Assembly: GCA_002335605.1 (NCBI GenBank)
Contig: BEDY01000002.1
Location: 806,001-870,000, forward strand
DNA length: 64,000 bases
From: Prillingera fragicola
Taxonomy: Eukaryota > Basidiomycota > Tremellomycetes > Trichosporonales > Trichosporonaceae
Direction of reading: 5' to 3'
In this document: piece after piece, positions 21,391-33,500 of the stretch
How positions within the stretch are numbered: position 1 is the stretch's first letter
Layout of the letters: each line of letters opens with the position of its first letter
Notes under the pieces: generated by a model
Databases searched by the model: none
The model's input: only the letters and a program-made list of their open reading frames with translations
Told to the model about the DNA's origin: nothing
Made by a program: the position numbers and the translations under genes

Positions 21391-23613
21391 ATGCCGGCCG
21401 AGTCTGACCCCCTCCTCCCCACATCGGCCACCACGTCAGCCCGTGGGTGGCGCTCGTATCTCCCTGGCAGCAACGGGCGGCATTACCCCGAGCTCGATAG
21501 TGACGACGAGGACGAGTTTGGATTTAAACATCCAACTTGGAAACGCTTCATTCCGTATACCGCGCTGTTGCTTGTCGGTCTCGGCGCCGGCGCAGTATCG
21601 ATGCACCTATGGGACCGTGGCCATCTCAATGGCAAGGAAGACACGCCAATGGTACCTCCCGTGTACACATTGCCACCGGTGAGTAATGATCTTAGGATGC
21701 TCAGTGAGGCGATGGATGACGGGCGATGGTGGCAACTGACTTGATCGGACGCGGCGGCGTGATGGTCATGTGCCAGTCGTCCATCGCGAAGCTCTGGTTC
21801 ACCGTGACATGACCTGACGTGACTCACAGCCAACCTACCTCCCGCGCAACCCGTCCTACCTGGTCGGACCTGGCGAAGCTGCCGTCGCTTCTGAAGATGT
21901 TACGTGCAGCAAGCTCGGCCTGTCTATCCTGCACGACAAGAATGGAACCGCGGTGGACGCGGCGATCACTACCACACTGTGCATCGGTCTTTTGAACGGT
22001 TTCAGTTCCGGCATCGGCGGTGGCGGATTTGCCCTTGTGAGCGTGCCCAAAGGCCATGGCGATTTGTCTTCTGTGGACTCGCAAGGGATGTTTGGCGATG
22101 CGGGCAACTCGGACGCACGCGTGGTCGCCATCGATTTTAGGGAGACGGCGCCTGCAGCCGCCTCAAAGAACATGTACGCGCGCAAGGGAAGGCTTGCCAG
22201 CCAGGTGGGCGGCCTCGCTGTTGGCGTCCCCGGTGAGCTGCGCGGTTTCGAGGCAGCGTACAAGCTCAATGGGCGCGTGCCATGGGCTGACCTTGTGTTG
22301 CCCGTTGCCAAGCTCGCAAAGCAGTGGCAGGTATCACGCGAGCTCGCGCGCCGTATCAGGATCTTTGGCGAGTTTATGCTTCACGACCCCACATGGAAGG
22401 CCGTGTACGCGCCGCGTGGCCAACTTCTCGTGGAAGGTGACTGGGTGTCGCGCCCAACGTACGGCCATACTCTGGAGACCATTGCGCGCGAAGGCCCTGA
22501 TGCCTTGTACAAAGGTGCCATTGCGGACGACATTGTCGAGGCGGTCACATCAGCCGGTGGTATCCTTACTCACGATGATCTCAAAAACTATACCGCGCGT
22601 ACATACCCGGCAATCTCTAGCTCCTTCCTCGGCCAGGAGGTGTACAGTGTCGACGCGCCTGCCTCTGGCGGCGTTATGCTCGGCATGCTCAATATTCTCG
22701 AACCACTGGTGGATACCAAGGACTGCTGGGGCGAGAAGAGCACGCATCAGCTCATTGAGGCTATGAAGTTTGCGTTTGGCGCTCGCAGCGAAGTCACCGA
22801 CCCGCCATTTGCCAAGAATCTCTCGCGTCTCGCAGAGTTCAGGACAAAGCACTGGGCCAACGAGAGGAGGAACAAGATTGATGTAAGTGACGGTTGGTAG
22901 TTTTAGCTGACGCGATAGGACTTTACGCATGGCCCAGACTACTATGGCTTGACGACTGATGCGCCGTCTGATCACGGAACTACCCATCTCTCTGTCGTTG
23001 ACAAATGGGGAGGTGCAGCCAGTGTCACGAGCACGGTGAATCTCATTTGGGGCAGCCACGTCATGACCTCCAAGACGGGCATCATTCTTAATGATGAGCA
23101 GGGTGAGTTACGGGCGCATTGTCTGGCGCTAATGTCCCAGATGACTTCGCTGTCCCGCACACGCCCGATGCGTTCGGCATCCCCCCCTCGCCGTGGAACT
23201 ACCCGGCACCTGGCAAGCGTCCTCTGTCCTCTACTGCTCCGACAATCACCCTCGACAGCCACACTGGCGCTGTCCGTGCCGTGCTTGGTGGCTCGGGCGG
23301 GTCGCGCATCTTCCCGTCCGTCGCCCAGGTGTTGCTTAATCTTGCCTGCGGCCTAGACATTTCTGCAGCCATTGAGCGCCCCCGCCTGCACGACCAGGTC
23401 ATACCCAACATCACCACGTTGGAAGTTGGCCCCGAAGGCGTTGACAAGAAGTGGATTGCTGCGCTCGAGAAGCGTGGACATCACATTGGCCAGTTTGATA
23501 TCAATGTGGGCAGCAGCGAGGTGCAGGGTGTCTATGTTGAGACCAAGGGCAAATCAAAGATGGTGTGGGCGTCGAGCGACAGCCGGAAGAATGGCGTTGC
23601 GGCTGGATACTAG
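21391..23613 (+). CDS. Gamma-glutamyltransferase, type II membrane protein
   Basis: Four exons, 21391-21678, 21830-22882, 22919-23102 and 23141-23613, give 665 residues. Introns are 151, 36 and 38 nt. ATG 21391 is used because the upstream extension starts with TTG. A transmembrane segment follows an acidic cytosolic tail at about residues 50-68 (FIPYTALLLVGLGAGAVSMH), so the enzyme is likely a membrane-anchored protein facing the lumen. Family marks are NGTAVDAAITTTLCIGLL, SSGIGGGGFALV, VDFRETAP-like DFRETAPAAA, and the processing/catalytic motif GTTHLSVVDKWGGAASVTST; the first Thr of TTH (about residue 468) should be the nucleophile after autocleavage. A GGSGGSRI block lies near the C-terminus. 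The enzyme splits glutathione and transfers the gamma-glutamyl group. Confidence 0.94.
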
Positions 23614-23730
23614 ATGACAAGAGTGTGGAGACACGGGGTGGTTGTCAATGTCATGAATCAGACTGTATCTGTTTACTGTGCTTATCCCTCTCATACTTTC
23701 ACAAGCTTTCATACATCGGTCTACCGCATT

Positions 23731-24677
23731 CTACAAAGTCTTGAGACCGTCCATGACCATGTCCTGGATTGACTTCTTCTTGACCCCAGTAGGCTGGAAT
23801 AGCTTGACTTCTTTCTCGTCTGGCCAGCTGCCGGATCCCCACTTCTTGCGCGCACAAGCGCCAAGGACAGCCTCTGGTCCAATAGACTTGGTGGCCTCGA
23901 CCTCCTTGTCCGTAAACTCGGTAATGGTGGGCCTGGCCGCGTGCGCCTTGGTAAGCGCATCGGCAATTTCTTGGCCAGTCGTCTCGGTTTCGATGACTGT
24001 GCAGTGGTTCCCTGCCAGCGCTGCTGCGTCGCCAGATACGAGCTCGACTATGCCTGCTGCAAGGTAGGGCAGCGAGGTGACGGGGAGACGCTGGTTGAGA
24101 GCGTCCCCATACAAACTCATAGTGTTGGCTTTGGGGTCAATGCCAGAGTACATGGGCATCCAGAGGAATCTCTCAAAGAGGCCCGAGTTGACAATGGTCA
24201 GTGGGAGACCCGCTTTGGTAGCATAGTCATTCATGGCCATCTTCTTGGCCAGGAGGTGGTTTGCAATGTCGTTGCGCTCCCCTTCGGTCCAGTTGAGAGA
24301 GTAGTCGGACGGAATGAATGCTCTAAGTGGCGGGGAGAGAGCTGCGAGTGATTTACAGAAACGCTGGTTGGCCTCATCTGAGGTTCTAGAAGTCGAAGAC
24401 CTGCGAGAGGGCGTTAGCTATGGACATGACCATAAAAGAGAGCCACATACACCAGAATCTCCACACCCTTCAACGCCTTGGCAACATCCTCGGCCGTCGC
24501 ACTCTCATAGTCGAGCACGCGCGTCTCAACTCCGTTGGGTACGTTCGAGATGTCAGAGTCTGGGCGGTGCAATGCAATCAGCTTGATCTTGCCCGAGACG
24601 TGCTGGTCGCCGAGTGCCTTGAGGAGGTGTGGACCAAGGGTACCAGTGACCGTCAGGAGGGCGACGGTGTTGGGCAT
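23731..24677 (-). CDS. NmrA-like NAD(P)-binding Rossmann-fold protein
   Basis: Two exons on the minus strand, 24677-24451 and 24400-23731, joined across a 50-nt intron, give 298 residues. The N-terminus (VALLTVTGTLGPHLLKAL) is a Rossmann nucleotide-binding start, although the glycine pattern is T-G-T-L-G rather than the usual G-x-x-G-x-x-G. Other family marks are LIALHRPDSD, VLDYESATAEDVAKALKGVEILV, AFIPSDYSLNWT, LTIVNSGLFERFLW and LPYLAAGIVELV. The NmrA/isoflavone reductase family includes redox sensors and oxidoreductases, and the substrate cannot be told from sequence. The reduced glycine motif could mean altered cofactor binding. The gene converges on GGT with 117 bases between stops. Confidence 0.85.
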
Positions 24678-25498
24678 GGTGAGTGGTTTGGGAGGTTGCA
24701 GAAAGTCGGTATGGAGTCCAGTTGCCAAAGGAGGGCATACGCTTTACGCTTTCCTGCAAATGGATAACAGCGGGTGCTTCTCAGCTTAGGAGATGTCGCC
24801 GGCTCGCTGGTTTTTTGGTAGTTGCGAGAATATGGATGCTGTTGTCGAGAGTGACCACATTACGGCTACCTGACGTCAAGGGGACGGCCAAGACCGCCGC
24901 GACCACAGGTTACGTAAAGAGCCATCATTTATCAGTGGAGGCACGACCTATCGCAAGAACTTCGTCGCAGCGCTGCACCTCTTTGAGGAAGCTGAGCAGT
25001 CACCTCGCACATGTATAAACGGTGGATATAGGCAGGTTAAGCTGCGCGTACGGACCCTCTGATAACCTCAAACAATGTACCCAGCTGCGTCCACCTCCTC
25101 TCGCTAATCCAGGAGCAGAGTCGCCACCCACAAGTCTCACCGATCTCACGCCTCCCGTTCCCTTTCTTAAACCAACGAGGTCTAGGAGATACTACTTCCC
25201 AGTTCTCAGGAGACCTCTTGTGTTCAGCAAGTGCACACATGCTCGCATCAGCACAGATCAGTGAGCACCAGGTCACTGCAGCGTAGCAGTGTTTGGTTCC
25301 GGCGTGTTTGGTTCCGCGGCAGCATGGATGACTGGATTTTCACCGACCTCCACATGCGCGGCTATCCTAATCTCTCCATTGCCCTTGCCATCAAGCCACT
25401 CCCATTGTCACTCTTCCCGCCCAACGAGGTGACATCAGCTCTGCTCACCTGCGCATTTGAGAGTGCGCAGGAGCTTTAAAAGCACTCGCGTAGCTCGC
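24678..25498. other. Intergenic region upstream of the SNF2-RING gene
   Basis: The 821 bases between two divergent genes show only short, non-conserved frames. A direct repeat GTGTTTGGTTCCG occurs twice near 25289-25317. No RNA gene was recognised. Confidence 0.5.
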
Positions 25499-28400
25499 AT
25501 GGACTCACTTTCGTCACAACCACGTCCCATCATGACCACCTTCCCCACAACCTCCAGCTGTACTAGGGAGCTCAGTCCAAATGACAGACAATACGATCTA
25601 GCTCAACTGAGTAAGGTGGTGAAGCTGGTTACCAATGGCGAGGCTATTGCAACTCCCCCTTCTCGTATGTGTCTCTCGTTCACTCTGCCTGTTGCTAACC
25701 CTACACAGCCGCGCCAACCCAGTTCCATCTCCATACGTTCACTCTCCATGCTCCCCTCCAGGCCCCGCAAGCCATGGTCCAATATCCCGATGGTATGCGC
25801 CACAACCGGGAAAGCAATGTCTTTGCCTCCATGGCTGACATGGTCCGATCCGCCACCGAGGCTTGTGTCCCCATCAATCTCTCCCTCCCTACGGAACACC
25901 TCATGCACCTCCCCGATGACCCCGTCAAGCGCTCCGCTCAGGTCCGCCGCTGGTCGCCCTTCATCTTCCTCCCAACCAGTAACAGAACCAAGCCCCTCAT
26001 CAAGACTCCTCCTCTGGATCTGAATGTCGCGCACATGTATGGTGCCCCAAGTCAAGCCTGGGATATGCGAAATTGGATGCACGCTGCTTTAGCGCTCGAC
26101 CTCAGCGAGAAACCAACGCGCAAGGGCCAATATCGCGATGACAAGCAGCGTGTCACCTTGCGCACAGGCGTCCAAATCACCTGGCTCCCTGCCGAAGGCG
26201 ATCCCACTGCCATTCAGCTCAAGCTGCTGGTGACTGTGGAGGTGTACATCGACATGTCTCTGTTTGACGTGGAGCAGCCAGACGTTGCCTCCCATCTCTT
26301 TGCAATAATTTTGCAGCAGCTTATTCCAGCCGAGGACGCCACTCCGGATTGGCCTACGCGGTTTGACTCTACGCGGTTTGACTCTTGGATGGCGGACCGT
26401 GATAAGAATCTCAAACTGTTCTATGAGTGTCTCCAGCCTGCCCCTGACCTCCCATTGGCATTCGACGCGCGTCGCCTGCGGCAACCTGAGGGCATGGTCA
26501 CGCGTCTTCTTCCTTTCCAGACACGTACTTTGGCTCTTTTGCTTGAGCGAGAGGAGGCACCTATCGCTGGGGAGGCAAGCAGAAATCGCCGGCAGCCAAC
26601 CGGCCAGTGGACTCGTCTTCACTTTGAGGGCTTTGGTGCCTTTGCCTTTTGTCAGCTGAATGGACGCCTGGTTCGTCTTGCATCTGATAGCAAGGGCAAG
26701 GGCCGGGCTGAGGAGGCCGAGGAAGCCGAAACCTCCCTTCAACAGCTGTTTGACCTCTCGGACGTGCGCGGCACAATGTTGTGCGAAGAGATGGGTGAGT
26801 CAACGCAAGCGGCGACCACTGCTGACGTGACAGGTCTCGGCAAGACTGTAGAGGCCATTGCGCTTATCTCTGCTCATCGGCACCCGTTGTCGGTTGCCCA
26901 TCCTCCTTTCCATGGCCATGAGCCTTCTGTTGTGAATCTCGCCACGTCACCGTCAGATTATGATCAACCCGAGATCAAGTCATGGGTCGATGAAGAGCAC
27001 AAAGCGTTTGCCGAAGCCAACAACTGGGACTCGAACTCGCAGCTCAACGTTTCCGAGGTTGGCGCCACGCTCATCGTCACACCGCAGCCGCTTCTCAAGC
27101 AGTGGATGGCCGAGATGAAGACACACGCGCCGCATCTCCGTGTATGCCAGTATCCAGGCTGGAAGGTCTTGATTGACCAGATCGAGGCGAAGCGCCGGGC
27201 TGCCGCTAGAGAGAGAAAACGCAAGGCATCAGTGCTGGAGAAGCGGGAGAACATCAAGGCCCGAAACCGTACTCGTGCAAAGTACGCAAAGGGTCCAGAT
27301 GGTCACAGGATCAGGAACGAGTACGAGTCTGAGAGCGACGAGGAAGAGCCAGAGCCAGAGCCAGATATGTCTCAGGACAGTCTTCTCCACGTTACCCAGA
27401 GCGCCTGGTTGGATTATGTCCGCGGTCACGACGTTGTGATCACTACGTATCAGGTTCTTGGAGACGACCTGAACGTTGCCTTCCCAGCACCTCAGCGCAG
27501 CCGCCGCTCGACCGCCAAGTACAATCTCGAAGAGCGGCCACGCAGTCCGCTGGTCATGGTCGAATTCTGGCGCGTCGTCATGGACGAAGTTCAGCTTCAA
27601 GGCAATCAGAGCCAAGCTGCGCAGATGGTGTCCCTTGTCCCCCGTCGCAACTCACTCGCCATGTCGGGCACACCTGCACGCAATGATATTCGTGATCTTT
27701 TGGGCTCTCTCCGCTTCCTTCGCGTTCCCGGGATCGACAACGTCTCGTGGCAGCGCCTCACCATGCCCGTGAACAGGGATGCGTTGCATGGCCTCATGCG
27801 TGCATTGGCTGTGCGCACCACCAAGGCCGATGTGTCCGGCGAGTTTAACCTCCCACACCAGACTCGATACATTGCCCCCGTCGAGTTGAATGAGATTGAG
27901 ATGAGTTACTACGTCGATACTTTGGAACGCCAGCGCGAGCGGCTCGACCTCGCGAGTCGTCACGGCAACCCAGACTGGGCGGTTAATATTTCTCAATTCC
28001 AGAGCGCTCTACGCACCTTGCGCCAAATCTGCACCCATATCCAGGTTGGTGCACTGCACGGACGTAACAAGAATGAGGAGCGTACGAGTCGTCTTCAACT
28101 TGGACGTCAGCTTATGACCATGGAAGAGGCTCTCAAGCGCATGCGCGACGACCACGAAGCGGACTACGTCCAACTCGCTCGACAGCAGATGCGTCAGATG
28201 ATTCGCAAAGCTCAGCTACTTGTGCGCGACGAATCTGATGACCTGCGTCATCTGAAAGCCCTCTCGCTGTATGAACGCGTCCGTGACCAGAGTGCGAAGG
28301 TGCTCGATCCCGCCCGTGCCCAGCTGCTCGAGCTCGTGGGTGAGCGCGAGGACAGCATAGACCTCGAGGACGACAAGACCTTGTCGAAGGATGCCAAAGA

Positions 28401-30441
28401 CAAGGCCGCCAAGATAATGGCAGCCCGCAGCCAGATCCGCGAGACGCTCTTGATTCTGCACCAGGCTTGGTTCTTCGAGGGCGATGTGCACCACGTCGAA
28501 AAGGAGGTTGAGAAGGAGGTGGAATCGTACGCCAACGCCGAAGGAGTCCGCAAGGAGATTCTCGCCCGCCCCACAAGGACAGCCGAGCATTACGTCCAGC
28601 TTTTGCTCAAAAGCATTGCCGACCGAGAGCCCATTGGCCTGAGAGAGATGCAGACGGCGGACACTCGTCGTCACGGCGGTATCCACTCGGATGACACCAT
28701 TACCGAAGCCAACGCTTTGCTCAAGATTCTTAATGACAATGCCGTTCTAGTTGTCAACTGGCGCCAAAAGTGCATCGACCTACTCCAGAGTCCACTCGAG
28801 GCCGAGGAGGAGACCGTACCCAAGGCTGATGAAGCTCAAGACATCGAGAACCCAGACGAGGAGCACTACGCTGCTGGCCTCAAAGCTCAGGGCGAGTTCG
28901 AAGCGTACTTGACTGCGTATGCTTCCGCCATTGCCGACCGAAAGGAAATGCTCTCCGAGGAGCGCACCCTTCTCGCCGAGGCTGAAGGCAAAACGACCAA
29001 GAAGCGAACTACGATTAGGGCAGCGCTCGCTGGCCAAGTGGCGGCCGCCACCGACGACACCGAGGAGCTTCTCGCTGTTCTGAATACGGAGCGCATCGGG
29101 TTTAGGGACCGTCGTAAAGAGGACGACTGCCAGCGTCCACTCAAGCAGCTTCTTCTGGACCTTCAGGCAACTGTGCACAGCGGATACCGTGCCGAGGAGA
29201 CGGAGATTGCTCGTGAAGCGGCCGCTTTCCTGCGTGGGTACATCAAAAATCAAACGGACCACCTCACGGCACTGTTCAAAGAGCTCGATGTCATGCGCGC
29301 CACATTCAACAAGCGAGCAGTCTACTTTGCACACCTGCAGGCGATCAGTGATCTCGTGGAGCCGCCCCAGTTCTCTGACGTCAAACTAGGTATTGCCAAG
29401 GCCGATGACCAAATCATGGACATTGAGAAGAAGCTGGCGCAGATGCAGGTCAAGCGCCGCTACCTCGACAGTATCGGTCAGGAGTCGAAGCGTGACGTTC
29501 ATGAGGACTGCGCCGTGTGCTACGGTACGAGTGACGACAAACACGGCGTGCTTCTGCCTTGCGGTCACGTCTTTTGTGTCTCCTGCTTTGAGGCTTACAG
29601 GAAGCGACCTACCATCGGCAAGCGTTGCGCGTTTTGCAAGAGCAACATTCCCAATGGACCCATACCCAAAGTTCGCCTGCATCAGATAGAGGAAGGGGCA
29701 GAGGAGGAGGAGCCGTCGCAAGAGGACGAACTGCAGGACAAGTCTCCCGAAGAGGAGGAGGAGACCGAAGCCGCAGCGGAGCGCGCCTCTCGTGATGCTG
29801 CCCTCGCCAAGCTGAACACAATGCCCGAGGAGCGTCAGCGCTCGATTCTTGGCCTAGACATGATGGGCGACTATGGTTCCAAGATCAACTTTCTCATCAA
29901 GCATTTGCTTTACTATCGCCTCACGCACCCCACTACGCGCCATGTTGTCTTCTCCAACTGGGCCGATTCCCTTCACATTGTTGAGCGTGCTTTGACCGAC
30001 AACCACATCAAGTTTGTAAATTTTGGCAAGAATGCCAAGAACAACGACGTTGTGGATAAGTTTAAAAACGACTCCACCATCTCAGTCTTCCTCCTGCACG
30101 CCGAGCGCGAGAGTGCCGGCCTCACGCTGACGTCTTGTGGCGTTGTGCACCTTCTCGAGCCAGTGCTGCAGCACTCATTCGAGCTTCAAGCTATCGGCCG
30201 TGTTGATCGGCTCGGCCAAACCCAAAACACCAACGTATTTTGCTACGCCACCGCCGGCACGGTCGAAGAACGTATTCTGGCACAAGGAGTGCGCAACGGC
30301 ACTAGCATTTACCTGGCCGACGAGACCGAGGACGCCAAGGCGGTGGCGTCTATGCCCAACATTGCCCACGCTGCGAGCCACGGCGGCGACCTCACGCTCG
30401 GCACTGCCGACTCGGCCCTCATGCTCCAGCTGATTCTCTAG
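25499..30441 (+). CDS. IRC20: SNF2-family ATPase with RING finger (SHPRH/IRC20 type)
   Basis: Three exons, 25499-25664, 25709-26794 and 26834-30441, give 1619 residues. Introns are 44 and 39 nt. Met codons at 25499 and 25532 are both possible starts. The ATPase has Walker A EEMGLGKTVEAIALI (about residue 417, rebuilt across intron 2), Walker B VVMDEVQ (about 667) and SGTPARNDIRDLLG. A coiled-coil region of about 450 residues follows, then a RING finger (CAVCYGTS...LPCGHVFC..C...CAFC, starting near 1310), and the C-terminal helicase domain ends with ESAGLTLTSCGVVHLLEP and AIGRVDRLGQT. This order matches SHPRH and yeast Irc20, which link chromatin remodelling with ubiquitination and post-replication repair. 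The DEVQ version of the DEAH box also fits that subfamily. Irc20 versus SHPRH is not settled. Confidence 0.9.
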
Positions 30442-30540
30442 TTGATTGTACATACATGTTGTTATAGCGTTGTCACGAAGTCATGATACAAATTGTGGAT
30501 GCTCAGAAACCAGAAGAACAACAATGGTGACATGACAAAA

Positions 30541-33500
30541 TTACCATCCTAATATGGTCTCTGACCCTAACGCTCTCAACCTGGACCTCGCCAGCAACCC
30601 CTCCCTCGCAGCCGTCATTGGGATTGGGCTGGCAGCCCCGTCTCCCTCGTCATCTGTTGGGGCCCGCGCGGTGGGTCCGAACCCCAGTGCAGCCATGGCT
30701 CCAAGGCCCCCTCCACCAGCCACTCCAGACTCGCTATAGAGTCGCGACGGGCTTGGACTGTCGAGGCGCGATCCAGCGCCACTGTGCGCAAACGCACTGC
30801 CACCAAATGATCCGTGAGGTCCGTCAAAGGTGTACTCGGTCATACTGAGGCGGCGCTGGGCAGCGGGCGTGAATCCATACGAGACTGTGCGAGAAAGTGG
30901 TAGGTCGCGGGGTTTGGGCTGGGTGAAGAACGAGCCCGAGATGCCCCGTTCAGCCAGACAGTCGCAAGAGCATGTGGGACAGTGGCCGAGAGCAACGCCA
31001 AGAACTGCGCGGAGACAGCGAATATGAGAAGTATGCGTACAAATCGTGCAAGTAGTTGCGAGGCCTGCAACGGTTAGATTGACTGAGAAAGAGCTACGCA
31101 CCCTTGACTGGTAACCTGCACACCGTGCACAAAGGAGGCGCACGAGAGCGCGAGCACTCGTCGCACTTATTCTGGTCCGGAGGTACAACGCAGCTCTCGC
31201 AGAACTGGCACAAGCTCGCGAGTTCTGGACTGTTAGCGCTTCAGCCAGACAAGTGCCACTTACCCAGCTGCTGCATTGCAAGCTCGCCACTTGCTGACGA
31301 CACGGCGTTTCCTTCCACGGGCGCAAATGTGTACTGCAGGATTGCAGCGCGACGACCAACAAGGCCAAAGCGCAAGAGAATGTCGGCGTAGGCCAGCTTC
31401 CACACCTCGGCCAGGGGGAGGAGCTCGGGACGAAGGAGTGTCGGCGGTGGGCTGAGAGGTCATTAGCCGTCCACGATCAATCTAACTCACCCATCATCGT
31501 TCATCAGGTCAATGCGCACACTACAGGCAGTGCTTCGCTTCCTTCCAGCAATCGGAGGATGCACAGCAGTAGGACGGGTGAATGCGCGCCGCAGAGGCGA
31601 CGCACTTCCAAACGACACCTTGTGACTGCGAGCTCCACCAGAGGTTGGAGCACTGCCAAGTGCGCCCGCATCCATGCTTGTACTGCGATCGCGATCGGCT
31701 CGCAAACGCCCGGGAGAGGCAGGCTGCAGACTGCCAGCCTGTGGCCTCATAGGTGGCGAGTAATTGCTGACGCTCAATGGAGGAGGGCGGGAGTCTCGCA
31801 ATCCGTTACGCTCCCCGTGGCCATGACGGGTTGGGCCACTTTCGCGGCGATCCATACTGCGACGGAGAGCGATCGAAGAGGAGCTCGCGGGATACGCTGA
31901 TATAGGTCCTGGCGCGGGGTCGGCGCGAGGTATGACTACCCCGCCCCGCGTAGGGACGGGCGAGGGTGCACGGCCACTGTTGCCATCATCAAAGCTACCC
32001 GTAACAGGAGTGCGGCGACCGTCAAACGATATGCGGTCGCGGGGTGTGAGGGCCATTCCACGCAGGCTGATTGAAGACGGGTTCATCAGAATCTGGGACC
32101 AACCCGACGTGCGGAAGCTCGAGGGGCCAGATCCCGAGACTGGTGTCGTGGGCGTCATGCTAGTGCGCCGATTGGGTTGAGGAGCGATAGGTTGGGGCGT
32201 CGACACCACATCGCCGTTGGGCGGTAGAACAAAGTAACTCTGTTCGGGAGAGTGCTGGACTATGCTCTCAGGTACTGGAGGAGGAGGTGCCCCGCGTTCG
32301 TGCTCGAGGAGGATGCACACTACGAGGGCAAGAAGCTGAATGTCGGACTTGTCCATGAGGCGCTCGAGCAGTGCATCGAGAACACGACGCTTGCGCTCCA
32401 TATCACGGTCCCAGAGAGCTCGTTCGCGACGCACACTCTCTATGCGGTGAACGGGCACATGTGCCGCATAGGGAGGTGGCGGATCGGCCAGGAGAGCACG
32501 AAGTGATGCCCACACCTCGGCGTGATCGAGGCGCTTGGCATCGAGTGCGTGTACAAGATTGGCGTCTATCGATGAAGTGGAGTACAATGCCGCAAGCGAA
32601 GCATCGGGTTCCGATGTCAGGTTCCCGACGCTGTGAAGGGTAACCGTGCTTGCACGGCCAGCCTCCGGCGCCTGCATCATGGCCTTGAGCCGCCGGACGT
32701 GCTTGCGGTAACGCATAGTGGCGGGTTTGTGCGGGTTCTCCAAGCGCGAGAGAGCATTGATGGCACGCGAGAGCGTATTGGTAAGCGGATCGCGATTTGC
32801 GCTTGGCGATAGAGACTTGCCGCCTCGTGTGCGAGGCAGGACGGTCTGCTTGGGGAAAAAGCATGCCAGTGTGCCGTTGGGACCAAAGACTGCACCAGTT
32901 GTGCGGACGAGCATTGGCACGTTTTGTGCTGTCGCGACGTCACTCTCGCTGCCACTCTCCTCGTCAATGACCCTGCGCCCTGTGCGCTCGTGGTAGCCAA
33001 GAAGAAACTCCGTCACGCTTACAAGGCACTGCTTGTTCGCCGCACGAATCTCTTTAATCGTGCTCACGATGCGGTTGCGTGTGATAAGGGCAACAGTCGC
33101 GTTGCGCTCCAGCTCAAAGGTGGGATTCTCGTTGCCAAAAGGATAGTTTGGTGGGAATGACCAGTGGATGCGAATAAAAGCATACCGATCGCCATTCGCC
33201 CATGGGCCGTTGAGCGACATGGTAAGCTTGCGAGATGTCAAGTCGAGCTTCTCAAAGTTGAGTTTTGATTTTGGGAACATTTTGTGCACGAGCAGCACCT
33301 CTTCTTTGAGCGAGATGTAGTCGGGCCCGGAGAGTGAGCTCACGTCACCGAGATCGCGACTGACGCCGCGGGCTTGAGATGCCGAGCGAAGCGGACGTAC
33401 AGTGTCCCGCACTTTGGACGCTGAACGCTCACGCGAACTACGCGTCTCACTGCCGTGGGTACTCTGGGAACGACTGCCTGGCCTACTCGAGTCGGATTCG

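Noticed and set aside
31231..31263. First AG acceptor in WDR59 intron 3
   Set aside because: It gives a frame without the zinc-binding cysteines. The next AG (CCAG, 31225) restores the CQFCESC motif.
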